Positions 1 to 7,814 of a stretch of DNA of 62,416 nt are shown here, piece after piece. The first letter of the stretch is position 1. Each line of letters begins with the position of its first letter. The notes under the pieces are model-generated. The model made no database searches and was not told the DNA's origin. It saw only the letters and a list, made by a program, of their open reading frames with translations. The translations under genes and the position numbers were made by a program. Source of the stretch: Xylanimonas cellulosilytica (GTDB taxonomy: Bacteria; Actinomycetota; Actinomycetes; Actinomycetales; Actinomycetaceae); assembly GCA_001072465.1 (NCBI GenBank), contig JVKM01000044.1, forward strand, positions 1 through 62,416. The letters run 5' to 3'.

Positions 1-1190
1 GGTGTGAGTCGTGATCTGGTGAGGATGTCGAGGCTGAGGTAGCGTCGGCCTTCGGCCCATTCGTCGTTTTGTTCGGCGAGGACGGCTCCGACGAGGCGGA
101 TGATTGCGTGGCGGTTGGGGAAGATTCCCACGGTGTCGGTGCGTCGGCGGATTTCGCGGTTGAGGCGCTCATTGGGGTTATTGGACCAGATCTGGGTCCA
201 CACCCCGGTGGGGAAGGACGCGAACGCAAGGACGTCTGCCCTGGCTTGATCGAGGTGATCACACACGGCGGGGAGCTTGTCGTGCACGTAGTCCAAGAGC
301 CGGTCGTATTGAGCGTTGACCGATGCGGCGTCGGGCTGGTCGTACACCGAGTGCAGCATCGCTTTGACGGCGGGCCATAGTGCTTTGGGGGTGACCGACA
401 TGAGATTAGCGGCGTAGTGGGTGCGGCATCGTTGCCAGGTGGCTCCGGGCAGGTTGGCGGCGATGGCTTCAACCAGGCCCAGATGGGCGTCACTGGTCAC
501 CAGGCGCACGCCGGTCAGGCCCCGGGCGACCAGGTCAGAGAAGAACTCCTTCCAGGCTGGAGCGGTCTCACTGGTAGATACGCGTACCCCCAGCACTTCT
601 CGGTGTCCGTCATTGTTGACTCCGGTGGCAACCAGGACCGCGCACGAGACGACGCGGCCTCCTTCGCGTACTTTCATGGTGAGCGCGTCAGCGGCGACGA
701 AGGTGAAAGGCCCGGCATCGTGGAGGGGACGGTTGCGGAACTGATCGACGTGTTCGTCTAGGTCTGTTGCCATCCGTGAGACCTGGGACTTGGACAGTCC
801 TGTGATCCCCAGGGTTTTGACGAGCTTGTCCATGCGGCGCGTGGATACTCCTGCTAGGTAGCAGTCAGCGACCACTGTGATCAAGGCGCTTTCGGAGCGT
901 TTGCGGCGTTGCAGCAACCATTCTGGAAAGTAGGTGCCTGAGCGCAGTTTGGGGATCGCCACGTCAATGGTGCCGACCCTGGTGTCCAGGGGCCGGTGGC
1001 GATACCCATTGCGCTGGGTGTGACGCTGCGGATCTTGTTGGCCCCACTGGGCCCCGCACACGGCATCAGCGTCCGCTGATAGCAACGCGTTGATCATGTG
1101 CTGAAGTAAGGAACGCATCAGATCTGGGGATGCCTGGGACAACGCCTGGCCAAGCATGCCAGCAGGGTCGATAATATGAGGAGCGGTCAT
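1..1190 (-). CDS. IS256-family (mutator-type) transposase, 3' end beyond window
   Basis: DDE transposase that moves an insertion sequence. Read on the minus strand from an ATG at 1190 the frame stays open to the window edge (396 codons), so the stop lies outside. The protein begins [12 protein letters not shown]. It has acidic residues in [10 protein letters not shown] and VTSDAHLGL, and near the C-terminus the segment [16 protein letters not shown] that carries the family's catalytic Glu. IS256 transposases are usually about 400-430 residues, so only a short tail should be missing. I see no internal stop or frameshift in the visible part, so it may be active. It has no functional link with its neighbours and lies beside the repeat-rich gap at 1.3-2.4 kb. 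Confidence 0.93.
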   Translation of the reverse strand, partial: MTAPHIIDPAGMLGQALSQASPDLMRSLLQHMINALLSADADAVCGAQWGQQDPQRHTQRNGYRHRPLDTRVGTIDVAIPKLRSGTYFPEWLLQRRKRSESALITVVADCYLAGVSTRRMDKLVKTLGITGLSKSQVSRMATDLDEHVDQFRNRPLHDAGPFTFVAADALTMKVREGGRVVSCAVLVATGVNNDGHREVLGVRVSTSETAPAWKEFFSDLVARGLTGVRLVTSDAHLGLVEAIAANLPGATWQRCRTHYAANLMSVTPKALWPAVKAMLHSVYDQPDAASVNAQYDRLLDYVHDKLPAVCDHLDQARADVLAFASFPTGVWTQIWSNNPNERLNREIRRRTDTVGIFPNRHAIIRLVGAVLAEQNDEWAEGRRYLSLDILTRSRLT

Positions 1191-1313
1191 CGTTGTGCCT
1201 CCAAATCGTTTCGAGTCAGAAGTAGAGAGCTTTCTCGAAGGATCACACGGTGACCGCACCCATATCAAACGAGCCGACCACCACACGGTTACACCACTAT
1301 GCGGGACGCTACT
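1191..1313. mobile_element. Non-coding right end of the IS256-family element
   Basis: About 120 bases lie between the transposase start and a probable element terminus. The segment near 1284-1310 (ACGGTTACACCACTATGCGG, then GACGCT) resembles the terminal inverted repeats of actinobacterial IS256 elements. The left terminus is outside the window, so neither the repeat pair nor a target duplication can be confirmed and the exact edge is uncertain. Confidence 0.5.
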
Positions 1314-1344
1314 AGGTGTTTTTCGTGTGGATTTTTGATCCGTT

Positions 1345-1421
1345 GTTACAAACGTCGTCAATCCGAGGGCTTTTTCGCTGAAATTCAATGTTTTTGGAGG
1401 CAGATTGACGACGTTTGTAAC
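1345..1421. repeat. Palindrome-bounded element A
   Basis: A 77-base element bounded by perfect 19-base inverted repeats (GTTACAAACGTCGTCAATC at 1345-1363 and its complement at 1403-1421). The interior at about 1375-1400 (CGCTGAAATTCAATG, TTTTTGGAGG) aligns with the interior of elements B (29826-29932) and C (41398-41502), although the arms differ. A further 17-base copy of the right arm lies at 1457-1473. It could be a small mobile element, a structured RNA or a protein-binding palindrome; the sequence does not decide. Confidence 0.7.
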
Positions 1422-1541
1422 ATGAGCACTCGCAAGGGGGTTCAAACTGCTCCGGTTTGACGACGTTTGTAACGTCGGCCGCCCACCGGTCGCCCGGCCA
1501 GGCCCCGATGCTGCCCACGGGCTTTGTGGCCTGGCCATGTT

Positions 1542-1994
1542 GACCAGGCGGCCCGCTTGTCTGAAACCGCCATCACCTTTGCTCGCCGGTATCTGTGTGG
1601 GACTGAAACCGTCGTCGCCTTTGTGGGTGCCGGCTGAGTCTTGTCTGAAACCGTCATCGCCTTTGCGGGTGCGAAATGGGTGTTTTTGGCGCGTTTTTCG
1701 GCTGCATTGGTGTTGTCGGTTTCAATGGTTGCTGTTCAGGGGTGCGCTGTGGTGATGGCGGTTTCACAGTTGCCACGTGGTTGTGTCCTGTGCGCGAAAA
1801 AGTTCGCCCTGCTCGGCCTGATGTGTGCGTGAGCGCGAAAGAGTTTGCCCTGCGCGCTCACAATGGCCCAAAATCGGCGGTTTGTGGCGTGCTGGGCGAG
1901 TTTTCTCGCGGAAATGCAGCTGGAGGGGCGGTGCAGGGCGAGCTTTTTCGCGATCCAGCAGCCGTGTGATCCTGTTGGGCGAACTTTGTCGCGC
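1542..1994. repeat. Mosaic intergenic repeat R1 (first copy of a 450-bp unit)
   Basis: This segment is closely similar to 29988-30442 and fills most of a 1.26-kb stretch without genes (1191-2454). It starts with GACCAGGCGGCCCGCT. It then has three units of exactly 42 bases (1561, 1603, 1645) led by CTGAAACCGTCATCGCCTTT-like sequence, with inverted partners of the same motif near 1705-1765. After that come five copies of a GCGCGAAAAAGTTCGCCC-type site: direct at 1792-1809 and 1833-1850, inverted at 1894-1910, 1936-1952 and 1977-1994. Each site is itself nearly palindromic (GCGAA, four bases, TTCGC). Differences between copies do not follow codon positions, so I treat it as non-coding. Confidence 0.75.
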
Positions 1995-2332
1995 CGCAGC
2001 CCGGGTAGTCGGCCCCTCTACTGGCAGTGTTAACCCTTCAATGCGCAGCTAAACCCACCTAGTGGAAGCTGGGCGCGGCTGCCCACGCTCCACCTGGTGG
2101 GTTAACGTGCGCGTGAGAGGGTTTGATGAAGCTCCGGTTGCATATCGGCGCGCTGCACCGTCGTGCCCCTGCAGGTGCCTGGGCCCAAATGCCGGCCCCC
2201 AACCGCATGAGGCAACCGTGGCCTCGGGCAAGATTGGTTAGGCGAACCTGGCCTGAAAAATGAAAGCGTCAATGATCTTAAAACGCTGAAATCCGAGGAT
2301 TATTCCCTCGCAACTACGAGATAGTGAAACAT

Positions 2333-2360
2333 TTGACTAAAGGGCTGTTAGCACTAGAAA
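2333..2360 (+). promoter_or_regulatory. Probable promoter of dps
   Basis: TTGACT at 2333-2338 and TAGAAA at 2355-2360 are separated by 16 bases, a good vegetative-type -35/-10 pair. The start codon is about 90 bases further on, so this gene has a real 5' leader, unlike many in the window. Bases 1995-2332 hold nothing else I can identify. Confidence 0.55.
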
Positions 2361-2454
2361 TCCTGGGACCAAAGGGCCAAGATGGATGTGTCTGAAGGGC
2401 ACAGCCCCACAAGGGCGAGCCCCGTACCGAATACACATGCATAGGAGAAACAAC

Positions 2455-2925
2455 ATGACCGTTGAGTCCACCGGCTTCAAGGCTTCCGACGTTCTCGCAG
2501 GCAACCTGCAGAAGGTCCTCACCGACGTGACCGCTCTGTCCCTCGTGGGCAAGCAGCTGCACTGGAACATCACCGGCGAGGGCTTCCGCTCGCTGCACCT
2601 CTACCTCGACGCGGTCGTGGACATCGCCCGCGAGGCCTCCGACGAGATCGCCGAGCGCATGCGCGCCCTCCAGGTCGTCCCCAACGGCCTGCCCGAGGTC
2701 GTCGCCCAGCGCAACACCCTGCCGACCGTCCCCGAGACGATCATCAAGACCACTGACGCCGAGGAGCTCGCCGTCGCCGCCATCAACGCGACCGTCGGCA
2801 CCATGCGCGACGTGCACGAGAAGGTCGACGCCGAGGACTCCGCCTCCGCCGACATCCTCAACGACTACATCCGTCGCTTCGAGCAGCAGGCGTGGTTCAT
2901 CCGTTCGCAGAACGGCCAGGCCTGA
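2455..2925 (+). CDS. dps: Dps ferritin-like DNA-protection protein
   Basis: A 156-residue Dps/miniferritin. The family oxidises ferrous iron with peroxide, stores ferric iron in a 12-subunit shell and often binds the nucleoid in stationary phase. The ferroxidase helix signature is visible near residues 35-60: KQLHWNITGEGFRSLHLYLD followed by EASDEIAERM, supplying the His, Asp and Glu ligands found at Dps subunit interfaces. The ATG at 2455 is chosen because AGGAGAAACAAC precedes it; an upstream in-frame ATG at 2386 lacks such a site and would add 23 residues unlike Dps. It has its own promoter and a strong terminator, so it is probably monocistronic. Ferrochelatase, another iron-using protein, follows. 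Confidence 0.95.
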   Translation: MTVESTGFKASDVLAGNLQKVLTDVTALSLVGKQLHWNITGEGFRSLHLYLDAVVDIAREASDEIAERMRALQVVPNGLPEVVAQRNTLPTVPETIIKTTDAEELAVAAINATVGTMRDVHEKVDAEDSASADILNDYIRRFEQQAWFIRSQNGQA

Positions 2926-2981
2926 GCCGCACACCTCCGCCGGGAGGAAGTGAGCCGAGCAGGCTCGCTTGAATAACGTCG

Positions 2982-3012
2982 GGGTGCCCCGCCTGTTGCA
3001 GGCGGGGCACCC
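2982..3012. terminator. Terminator hairpin after dps
   Basis: Perfect 13-base stem (GGGTGCCCCGCCT, loop GTTGC, AGGCGGGGCACCC) about 56 bases after the dps stop. There is only a short T-containing tail. Confidence 0.8.
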
Positions 3013-3084
3013 TTGCATGTGCGAGCAGTGCGAACACCCACCGGGAGGTGACACCGCGTCAGCGACACGGGGGAGAGCGAACAT

Positions 3085-3090
3085 TAGGCT
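3085..3090 (+). promoter_or_regulatory. -10 element of hemH, leaderless start
   Basis: TAGGCT ends six bases before the GTG at 3097, so transcription is predicted to begin at or beside the start codon. There is no Shine-Dalgarno sequence. Confidence 0.6.
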
Positions 3091-3096
3091 GGTGGC

Positions 3097-4140
3097 GTGA
3101 CGAACTCCCAGGACGCAGCATCCACCACGTCGACGTCGATCCATGCGCAGCAGGGCGAGGCGCAGCCCGCCCTCGTCCTCGTCAACCTGGGGACGCCGAC
3201 CGCCCCCGAGCCCGGCCCGGTGCGCGCTTTCCTGCGCGAGTTCCTCTCTGACCGCCGCGTCATCGAGATGAGCCCGCTCCTGTGGAAGCCCATTCTGGAG
3301 GGCATCATCCTGCGAGTCCGGCCGCGCGAGGTCGCCGGCAAGTACCGCAGCATCTGGATGGATGAGGGCTCGCCGCTCATGCACTACACCCGCGAGCAGG
3401 CCCGCCTCCTTGGCGAACGCCTGCCGGGCGTGCGCGTCGAGGTTGCGATGCGCTACGGACAGCCCTCGATTGGCTCGGTCCTGGACCGCCTGCACGCTGA
3501 TGGTGTGCGCCGCGTGGCGATCCTGCCCGCCTACCCGCAGTACGCGGCCTCGACGGTGGCGACGATCAACGACGCGGTCGCCCAGTGGATCGGCCGCAAC
3601 CGCGACGGCTTCGAGCTGCGCCTGCACCGCTCCTTCCCCGCCGCCCCCGCGTACATCGAGGCGCTCGCGACCGCCCTCGAGCGCCATTGGGAGCGCGTGG
3701 GACGCCCGAACTTCCTGACGGGTGACCGCGTCGTCGTGTCCTTCCATTCGATCCCGGTCGCTATGGACGAGGCCGGGGACCCCTACCGCGCCGAGTGCCG
3801 TCACACGGTCGCCGCCCTCGAGTCGCGCCTGGGCCTGGCGATGGGGTCCTTGACAGCGACCTTCCAGTCCGTGTTCGGGCGCGCCGAGTGGTTGGGCCCC
3901 CAGACGATCGAGGAGATGGCCGAGCTGGGCGCCGCGAAGTGCCCGCGCGTGGATGTCATCTGCCCGGGCTTCATGGCGGATTGCCTGGAGACGCTCGAGG
4001 AGATCGACCAGCTCAACCGCGAGACCTTCGTCGAGGCCGGGGGTGGGGACTTCCACTACGTGCCGTGGGGCAATGACTCCGAGGGTGCGATCGCGTCCCT
4101 GGAGGAGCAGGCGCGTATCGCGCTGGCCGGCTGGGTGTAG
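3097..4140 (+). CDS. hemH: Ferrochelatase
   Basis: A 347-residue ferrochelatase, which inserts ferrous iron into a porphyrin. The catalytic His lies in VVSFHSIPVAMDEAGDPYR (around residues 210-228) and the conserved Glu in CLETLEEID near residue 290. The segment LPAYPQYAASTVATI and the ATFQSVFGRAEWLGP block look more like proteobacterial or mitochondrial-type enzymes than the actinobacterial coproporphyrin ferrochelatases I know. No Cys-rich Fe-S tail is present. No other haem-pathway gene is in the window, so the substrate (protoporphyrin or coproporphyrin) cannot be set from context. The GTG start is supported by the leaderless -10 box at 3085. The coding strand also carries a copy of the 13-base motif at 3766. 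Confidence 0.93.
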   Translation: MTNSQDAASTTSTSIHAQQGEAQPALVLVNLGTPTAPEPGPVRAFLREFLSDRRVIEMSPLLWKPILEGIILRVRPREVAGKYRSIWMDEGSPLMHYTREQARLLGERLPGVRVEVAMRYGQPSIGSVLDRLHADGVRRVAILPAYPQYAASTVATINDAVAQWIGRNRDGFELRLHRSFPAAPAYIEALATALERHWERVGRPNFLTGDRVVVSFHSIPVAMDEAGDPYRAECRHTVAALESRLGLAMGSLTATFQSVFGRAEWLGPQTIEEMAELGAAKCPRVDVICPGFMADCLETLEEIDQLNRETFVEAGGGDFHYVPWGNDSEGAIASLEEQARIALAGWV

Positions 4141-4201
4141 GCGCGCGCTGTCACAATCGACCGGCGGACGAAACCCTTCGGCGGATGCGGCCCCGGCCTC
4201 G

Positions 4202-4207
4202 TAGCGT
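4202..4207 (+). promoter_or_regulatory. -10 element of metB, leaderless start
   Basis: TAGCGT ends six bases before the ATG at 4214, the same spacing as for hemH. No ribosome binding site is visible. Confidence 0.5.
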
Positions 4208-4213
4208 GGAGGC

Positions 4214-5416
4214 ATGAGCACGCCTGACTGTACGACCTTCGCAACGCTGGCCATCCACGCTGGGTTTGACCCGGACCCGATCACGGGCGATGTGGTGCCC
4301 CCGATTCACGTCGCTTCGACGTTCGTGCAGGATCGGCCCGGCGAGCTGCGAGAAGGCTACGAGTACGGGCGCTGCGGCAACCCGACGACCAACGCGTTTG
4401 CGGGCGCGCTCGCGGCCCTGGAGGGGGCGACGCACGGCTTCGCGTTCCCCTCGGGCATGAGCGCCGAGGACACGGTGATCCGCCTGCTGGCGCGCCCCGG
4501 CGACCACGTCGTACACTCCACCGACGTGTACGGTGGCACCCACAAGCTCCTGAGCGTCATCAAGCCCGCCGAGGGCATCACCTCCGAGGCCGTGGACCTC
4601 ACCGACCTGGCCGAGGCCGAGCGCGTGATCCGCGGGTCGCGCCCGCAGATTGTGTGGGTGGAGACACCCTCGAACCCGTTCCTGCTGGTCACGGACATCG
4701 CTGCGATTGCGGCCCTCACGCACGAGGTGGGCGGCCTGCTGGTCGTGGACAACACCTTCGCGACGCCGGTCCTGCAGCGTCCCCTCGAGCTGGGCGCGGA
4801 CGTCGTCGTGCACTCGACGACCAAGTACGTGGGCGGCCACTCCGACGTGGTCGGCGGTGCCTTCATTCTGCGCGACGGCCTGGAGCTGCCCGCGCACGTC
4901 GAGCCCTTCTTTGGCGAGCGCGACGCCGCCGCCGAGGCCGTCAAGCTGCAGATGGCCCTCGGGCACGTGCCCTCCCCGCGCGACACGTATCTGGCCCACC
5001 GCGGCCTCAAGACGCTCGCGCTGCGCGTGGAGCGTCACTGTGAGAACGCGCAGAAAGTCGCCGAGTTCCTGGCCGCCCACCCGAAGGTCACTGCGGTCCA
5101 CTATCCGGGGCTGGACTCGGACCCGGGCTACGAGCTGGCTCAGCGTCAGAACCCGGCCGGCGTGGGCGGAGTGCTCTCGTTCCAGGTTGCCACCGAGGAG
5201 GCGGCGATCGAACTGACGACGCGCACGCGCGTCTTCGCTCTCGCGGCGTCCCTGGGCGCGCCGGAGTCCCTCATCGAGCACCCGGCGATCATGACGCACT
5301 CGACGCGCGTGGGAGGCGTGGGTGGTGTGCCCGGCACGCTCCTGCGCCTCGCGGTTGGCCTGGAGGACGCGCAGGATCTGATTGCGGACTTGGATCAGGC
5401 GCTCGCGCAGATCTGA
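4214..5416 (+). CDS. metB: Cystathionine gamma-synthase (trans-sulfuration PLP enzyme)
   Basis: A 400-residue member of the Cys/Met-metabolism PLP family. It begins TFATLAIHAGFDPDPITG and has the cofactor-stacking region FAFPSGMSAEDTVIRLL, the phosphate-contact EYGRCGNPTTNAF, DNTFATPVLQRPLELGAD, and the PLP lysine in HSTTKYVGGHSDVVGG near residue 205. The reaction expected is formation of cystathionine from an O-acylated homoserine and cysteine, feeding methionine synthesis. The related cystathionine gamma-lyase has the same motifs, so the direction of flux is not proven. It follows hemH by about 70 bases but has its own leaderless promoter. The start at 4214 is fixed by that promoter and by the family's N-terminus. 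Confidence 0.88.
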   Translation: MSTPDCTTFATLAIHAGFDPDPITGDVVPPIHVASTFVQDRPGELREGYEYGRCGNPTTNAFAGALAALEGATHGFAFPSGMSAEDTVIRLLARPGDHVVHSTDVYGGTHKLLSVIKPAEGITSEAVDLTDLAEAERVIRGSRPQIVWVETPSNPFLLVTDIAAIAALTHEVGGLLVVDNTFATPVLQRPLELGADVVVHSTTKYVGGHSDVVGGAFILRDGLELPAHVEPFFGERDAAAEAVKLQMALGHVPSPRDTYLAHRGLKTLALRVERHCENAQKVAEFLAAHPKVTAVHYPGLDSDPGYELAQRQNPAGVGGVLSFQVATEEAAIELTTRTRVFALAASLGAPESLIEHPAIMTHSTRVGGVGGVPGTLLRLAVGLEDAQDLIADLDQALAQI

Positions 5417-5467
5417 GGTTCCTCTCCTGGGGGACGAGGCCGGGGTACCCCGGGCGGTGACGCGCGA

Positions 5468-6700
5468 TTAGTGGTCGGCCCGGCGGGTCAGCCAGCTTGC
5501 GGCGGCCGTCGCGCCCCCGACGGCGAGGACCGCGGGCACGAGGATCGTGGCGCCCTGGCCGGTGAATTCGATGACCAGGATCAGGCCCGTGAAGGGCGCC
5601 TTCATGGAGGTGCCGAGGAACGCTGCCGCGCCAATAAACGCGAAGGCGGCGATCTCGGAACCGGGCCACGCGGCCGCCCACGGCAAGCCGATGACGGCCC
5701 CCAGTCCCGCTCCGAGCGCGACGGCGGGGGTCAGGACGCCGCCCCAGCCTCCCGCGCCGATCGTCAGGAACGTGGTGGCCGTCTTGGTGAGGAGGACCAA
5801 CAGCGCGAACGCGAGTCCCGCGCCGGCCGCCCACGTCGCATCAAACTGCGTCTGCGCGCTGGCCTGCCCGTTGCCGAGCACCGACGGAATGCGAGTGGAC
5901 ACCAGGCCGACGACGACGAACGCGAGCGGCAGGGTGATGAGGATGCGCCAGTCGCGCGGTCGGATCGCGCCGGTGCGTGCGACGGCCTCTTTAAAGATCC
6001 ATCCCGCGGCGCCGAGCACCGGCCCCATGAGCGCGCCGAAGACTGTCAATGACAGCGACGGCGTGAGGGTCGGGACCATGTAGAAGAAGGCCGGCCTCGT
6101 GAATCCCGTGGAGATGAGGACCGCGATCCCCGAGGTGATGAGCGCGGGGGCGACGGCGCGCGCGGACAGGGAGACGAGGAGGATCTCGAGGGTGTAGATC
6201 GCGCCCGACAGGGGGATCGAGTAGACGGCGGCGAGGCCCGCGCCCGCGCCGCACGCGACGATGATGCGCCGGTCCTTGGGGGTGAGGCCGAGCCGGTCGG
6301 CGGCGGCCGCGCTGAACGCGGCGGCCATCTCGCGAGGGGCTACCTCGCGGCCGATGGAGGCGCCGAGGCCGACGATGAGGACCTGGGTGAGGGCGTGCCA
6401 GGTGGCGCGCAGGGGAGGCATGGGGGTCCCGCCCACCGCGCCGGACACCGAAGTGACGGCCTTGTTGCGGCGGAACAGCAGGAACCAGGACAGGGCGCCG
6501 ATGACACCGGCGAGCGTCAAGACCCCGACGCGACGGGCGGGAGAAACCGCACTCACGGCCTCCAGGAGAGTGCCGCCGTGCATGTCCCAGGCAGCCGCCT
6601 GGATCCAGTGGAGCAGATGGATGCACGCCAGGCCGACGAGGCCGGCGATGATCCCGGTGAGAAGCGTTGCGACCGCGAGGCGGCGCGTGCTCACGGACAT
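5468..6700 (-). CDS. ClC-family chloride channel/transporter
   Basis: A 410-residue integral membrane protein of the ClC superfamily, with many hydrophobic segments. The external gating-Glu region is present in divergent form as GLGASIGREVAPREMA (usual form GREGP). CGAGAGLAAVYSIPLSGAIYTLEILL and the late FLGTSMKAPFTGLILVIEFTG block are also typical of the family. The usual GSGIP anion-selectivity motif is replaced by AVGGTPMPPL, so ion preference is uncertain. There are no C-terminal CBS domains. The ATG at 6700 overlaps the last codons of the upstream marR gene, indicating translational coupling. Together they look like a regulator-channel operon. Confidence 0.88.
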   Translation of the reverse strand: MSVSTRRLAVATLLTGIIAGLVGLACIHLLHWIQAAAWDMHGGTLLEAVSAVSPARRVGVLTLAGVIGALSWFLLFRRNKAVTSVSGAVGGTPMPPLRATWHALTQVLIVGLGASIGREVAPREMAAAFSAAAADRLGLTPKDRRIIVACGAGAGLAAVYSIPLSGAIYTLEILLVSLSARAVAPALITSGIAVLISTGFTRPAFFYMVPTLTPSLSLTVFGALMGPVLGAAGWIFKEAVARTGAIRPRDWRILITLPLAFVVVGLVSTRIPSVLGNGQASAQTQFDATWAAGAGLAFALLVLLTKTATTFLTIGAGGWGGVLTPAVALGAGLGAVIGLPWAAAWPGSEIAAFAFIGAAAFLGTSMKAPFTGLILVIEFTGQGATILVPAVLAVGGATAAASWLTRRADH

Positions 6701-7152
6701 GGCGTGTCGGAGTCGAGGCGTTCGCTCACCCGCGTGAACAGGCCGGTGAGCATGTCGATCTCCTCGGGCGTGATGTCGTCGAGGAAGAGGCGGCGGATGA
6801 CGTCGCGCTGGACCAGGGCGGCCTCGTCGAAGAGGGTCTTGCCGGCTGGCGTCAGGGAGACGAGGCCTCCGCGGCCATCGCCTTCGCAGGGGCGGCGCTC
6901 GATGAGGCCGCGGGATTCGAGGCGCTTCATCGTGTGGGTGAGGCGCGAGCGCGAGAAGACGACCTGGTGGGCCAGGAGGGAGGGGCGCACGCCTTCCTCG
7001 CCGGCGCGGTCGGTCATGAGAAGCACGGAATATTCGGGCATCGACAGACCGGCCTGGCACTTGAGGGCGGCTTCGATGCGCTCGGTGAGGCGAGCCGTCG
7101 TCGTGAAGTAGAGCTCCCAGGCCGCCGCTCGGGGGTGGTGTGCTCGGCTCAC
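6691..7152 (-). CDS. MarR-family transcriptional regulator
   Basis: A 153-residue winged-helix regulator. The segment SMPEYSVLLMTDRAGEEG leads into the recognition helix region VVFSRSRLTHTMKRLESRGL, followed by the wing IERRPCEGDGRGGLVSLTPAG. The GTG at 7152 is chosen because GAGGAGATCCA lies just upstream; a longer start at 7254 would run through the probable promoter. It overlaps the ClC gene by ten bases and very probably controls it. It faces away from lsr2, so the 227-base gap between them should hold its promoter and operator. The ligand is unknown. Confidence 0.9.
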   Translation of the reverse strand: MSRAHHPRAAAWELYFTTTARLTERIEAALKCQAGLSMPEYSVLLMTDRAGEEGVRPSLLAHQVVFSRSRLTHTMKRLESRGLIERRPCEGDGRGGLVSLTPAGKTLFDEAALVQRDVIRRLFLDDITPEEIDMLTGLFTRVSERLDSDTPCP

Positions 7153-7379
7153 TGGATCTCCTCGTTCGATGCTTCCGGGTGAGGCCGAATCGGCCTCGGG
7201 CTGCCTACGAGTATAACTTTCAATTAGACCCAGGTATAAATCGGTGAAGCGCACGTCACGTTCTCAGAATGAATGATCGAATGATCTGAATTGTTTGAAT
7301 TGCGTTACTCTAATTGCAGTGCAATAAGCATCTGAACTCGTCAGAGAATGAATCCAAATACTTCGAGAGGAATGAATAC
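7153..7379. promoter_or_regulatory. AT-rich divergent promoter region between marR and lsr2
   Basis: This gap is clearly lower in GC than its surroundings. It contains repeated GAATGAATGATCGAATGATC-type sequence at about 7268-7290, a TACTCT -10 candidate near 7306 for lsr2, and TATAAC/TATAAA boxes near 7212-7239 that could serve marR on the other strand. Lsr2 is known to bind AT-rich DNA, so autoregulation is plausible but not shown. Confidence 0.5.
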
Positions 7380-7709
7380 ATGAAAAAGACGAAGAAGATT
7401 GTCGAAATTGTCGACGACTTCGATGGTACCCCCGCCGATCAGACCGTTCGCTTCGCGTTTAATGGCGCGTCGTACGAAATTGATCTGAACCGCGAGCATT
7501 TCGAGGAATTCGCCGAGGCCATTCAGCCCTACATTAAGGCCGGTCGCAAGGTGGGTTCGACCCGCCGCCGTGGCAACGCCGGCAACCCCACGCAGCGTCT
7601 GGAGAACGCGAAGATTCGTGCCTGGGCAAAGGAAGAGGGACTCGAGCTGTCCGACCGCGGTCGCATTCCCGCTCCGATTGTCGAGGCCTACCGCAAGGCC
7701 AACGCCTGA
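7380..7709 (+). CDS. lsr2: Lsr2-like nucleoid-associated protein
   Basis: A 109-residue Lsr2 homologue, a DNA-bridging xenogeneic silencer restricted to Actinobacteria. The N-terminal dimerisation domain is visible (KKIVEIVDDFDGTPADQTVR, then FAFNGASYEIDLN). The C-terminal DNA-binding domain includes IRAWAKEEGLELSDRGRIPA, with the RGR hook that contacts the minor groove of AT-rich DNA. The ATG at 7380 is preceded by GAGAGGAATGAATAC; an upstream in-frame ATG at 7314 would add residues not found in the family. It is followed by a strong terminator. The AT-rich promoter and this protein's usual targets make it a candidate silencer of the lower-GC parts of the accessory islands. Confidence 0.95.
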   Translation: MKKTKKIVEIVDDFDGTPADQTVRFAFNGASYEIDLNREHFEEFAEAIQPYIKAGRKVGSTRRRGNAGNPTQRLENAKIRAWAKEEGLELSDRGRIPAPIVEAYRKANA

Positions 7710-7719
7710 TTCGTGACGC

Positions 7720-7758
7720 AATTGCGGGCGCACCGAAAGGCGCGCCCGCAATTCTTTT
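7720..7758 (+). terminator. Rho-independent terminator of lsr2
   Basis: AATTGCGGGCGC and GCGCCCGCAATT form a 12-base stem, followed by CTTTTTA. Confidence 0.9.
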
Positions 7759-7766
7759 TACACGCC

Positions 7767-7801
7767 TGAGGGGTGGCACGCGTTATGCGCGCCACCCCTC
7801 A
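7767..7801 (-). terminator. Terminator hairpin after the DUF3060 gene
   Basis: TGAGGGGTGGC and GCCACCCCTCA form an 11-base stem 14 bases beyond the stop at 7815. It lacks a U-tract on that strand. With the lsr2 hairpin it insulates the convergent genes. Confidence 0.65.
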
Positions 7802-7814
7802 TGTGCGTCGGATG

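Noticed and set aside
1537-1755. Similar small frames of 60-97 codons in both mosaic repeats (1537-1969 and 30016-30654)
   Set aside because: They resemble each other because the DNA does. Differences fall at all codon positions, no ribosome sites precede them, and the frames do not keep the same ends.
2314-4284. A long minus-strand open frame antisense to dps and hemH, and similar long frames antisense to metB, clpC, the giant protein, tgpA and ppdK
   Set aside because: These are expected in high-GC coding DNA. The sense-strand proteins match known families with full motifs; the antisense products show only Arg/Ala/Gly/Asp-rich composition and no motif.
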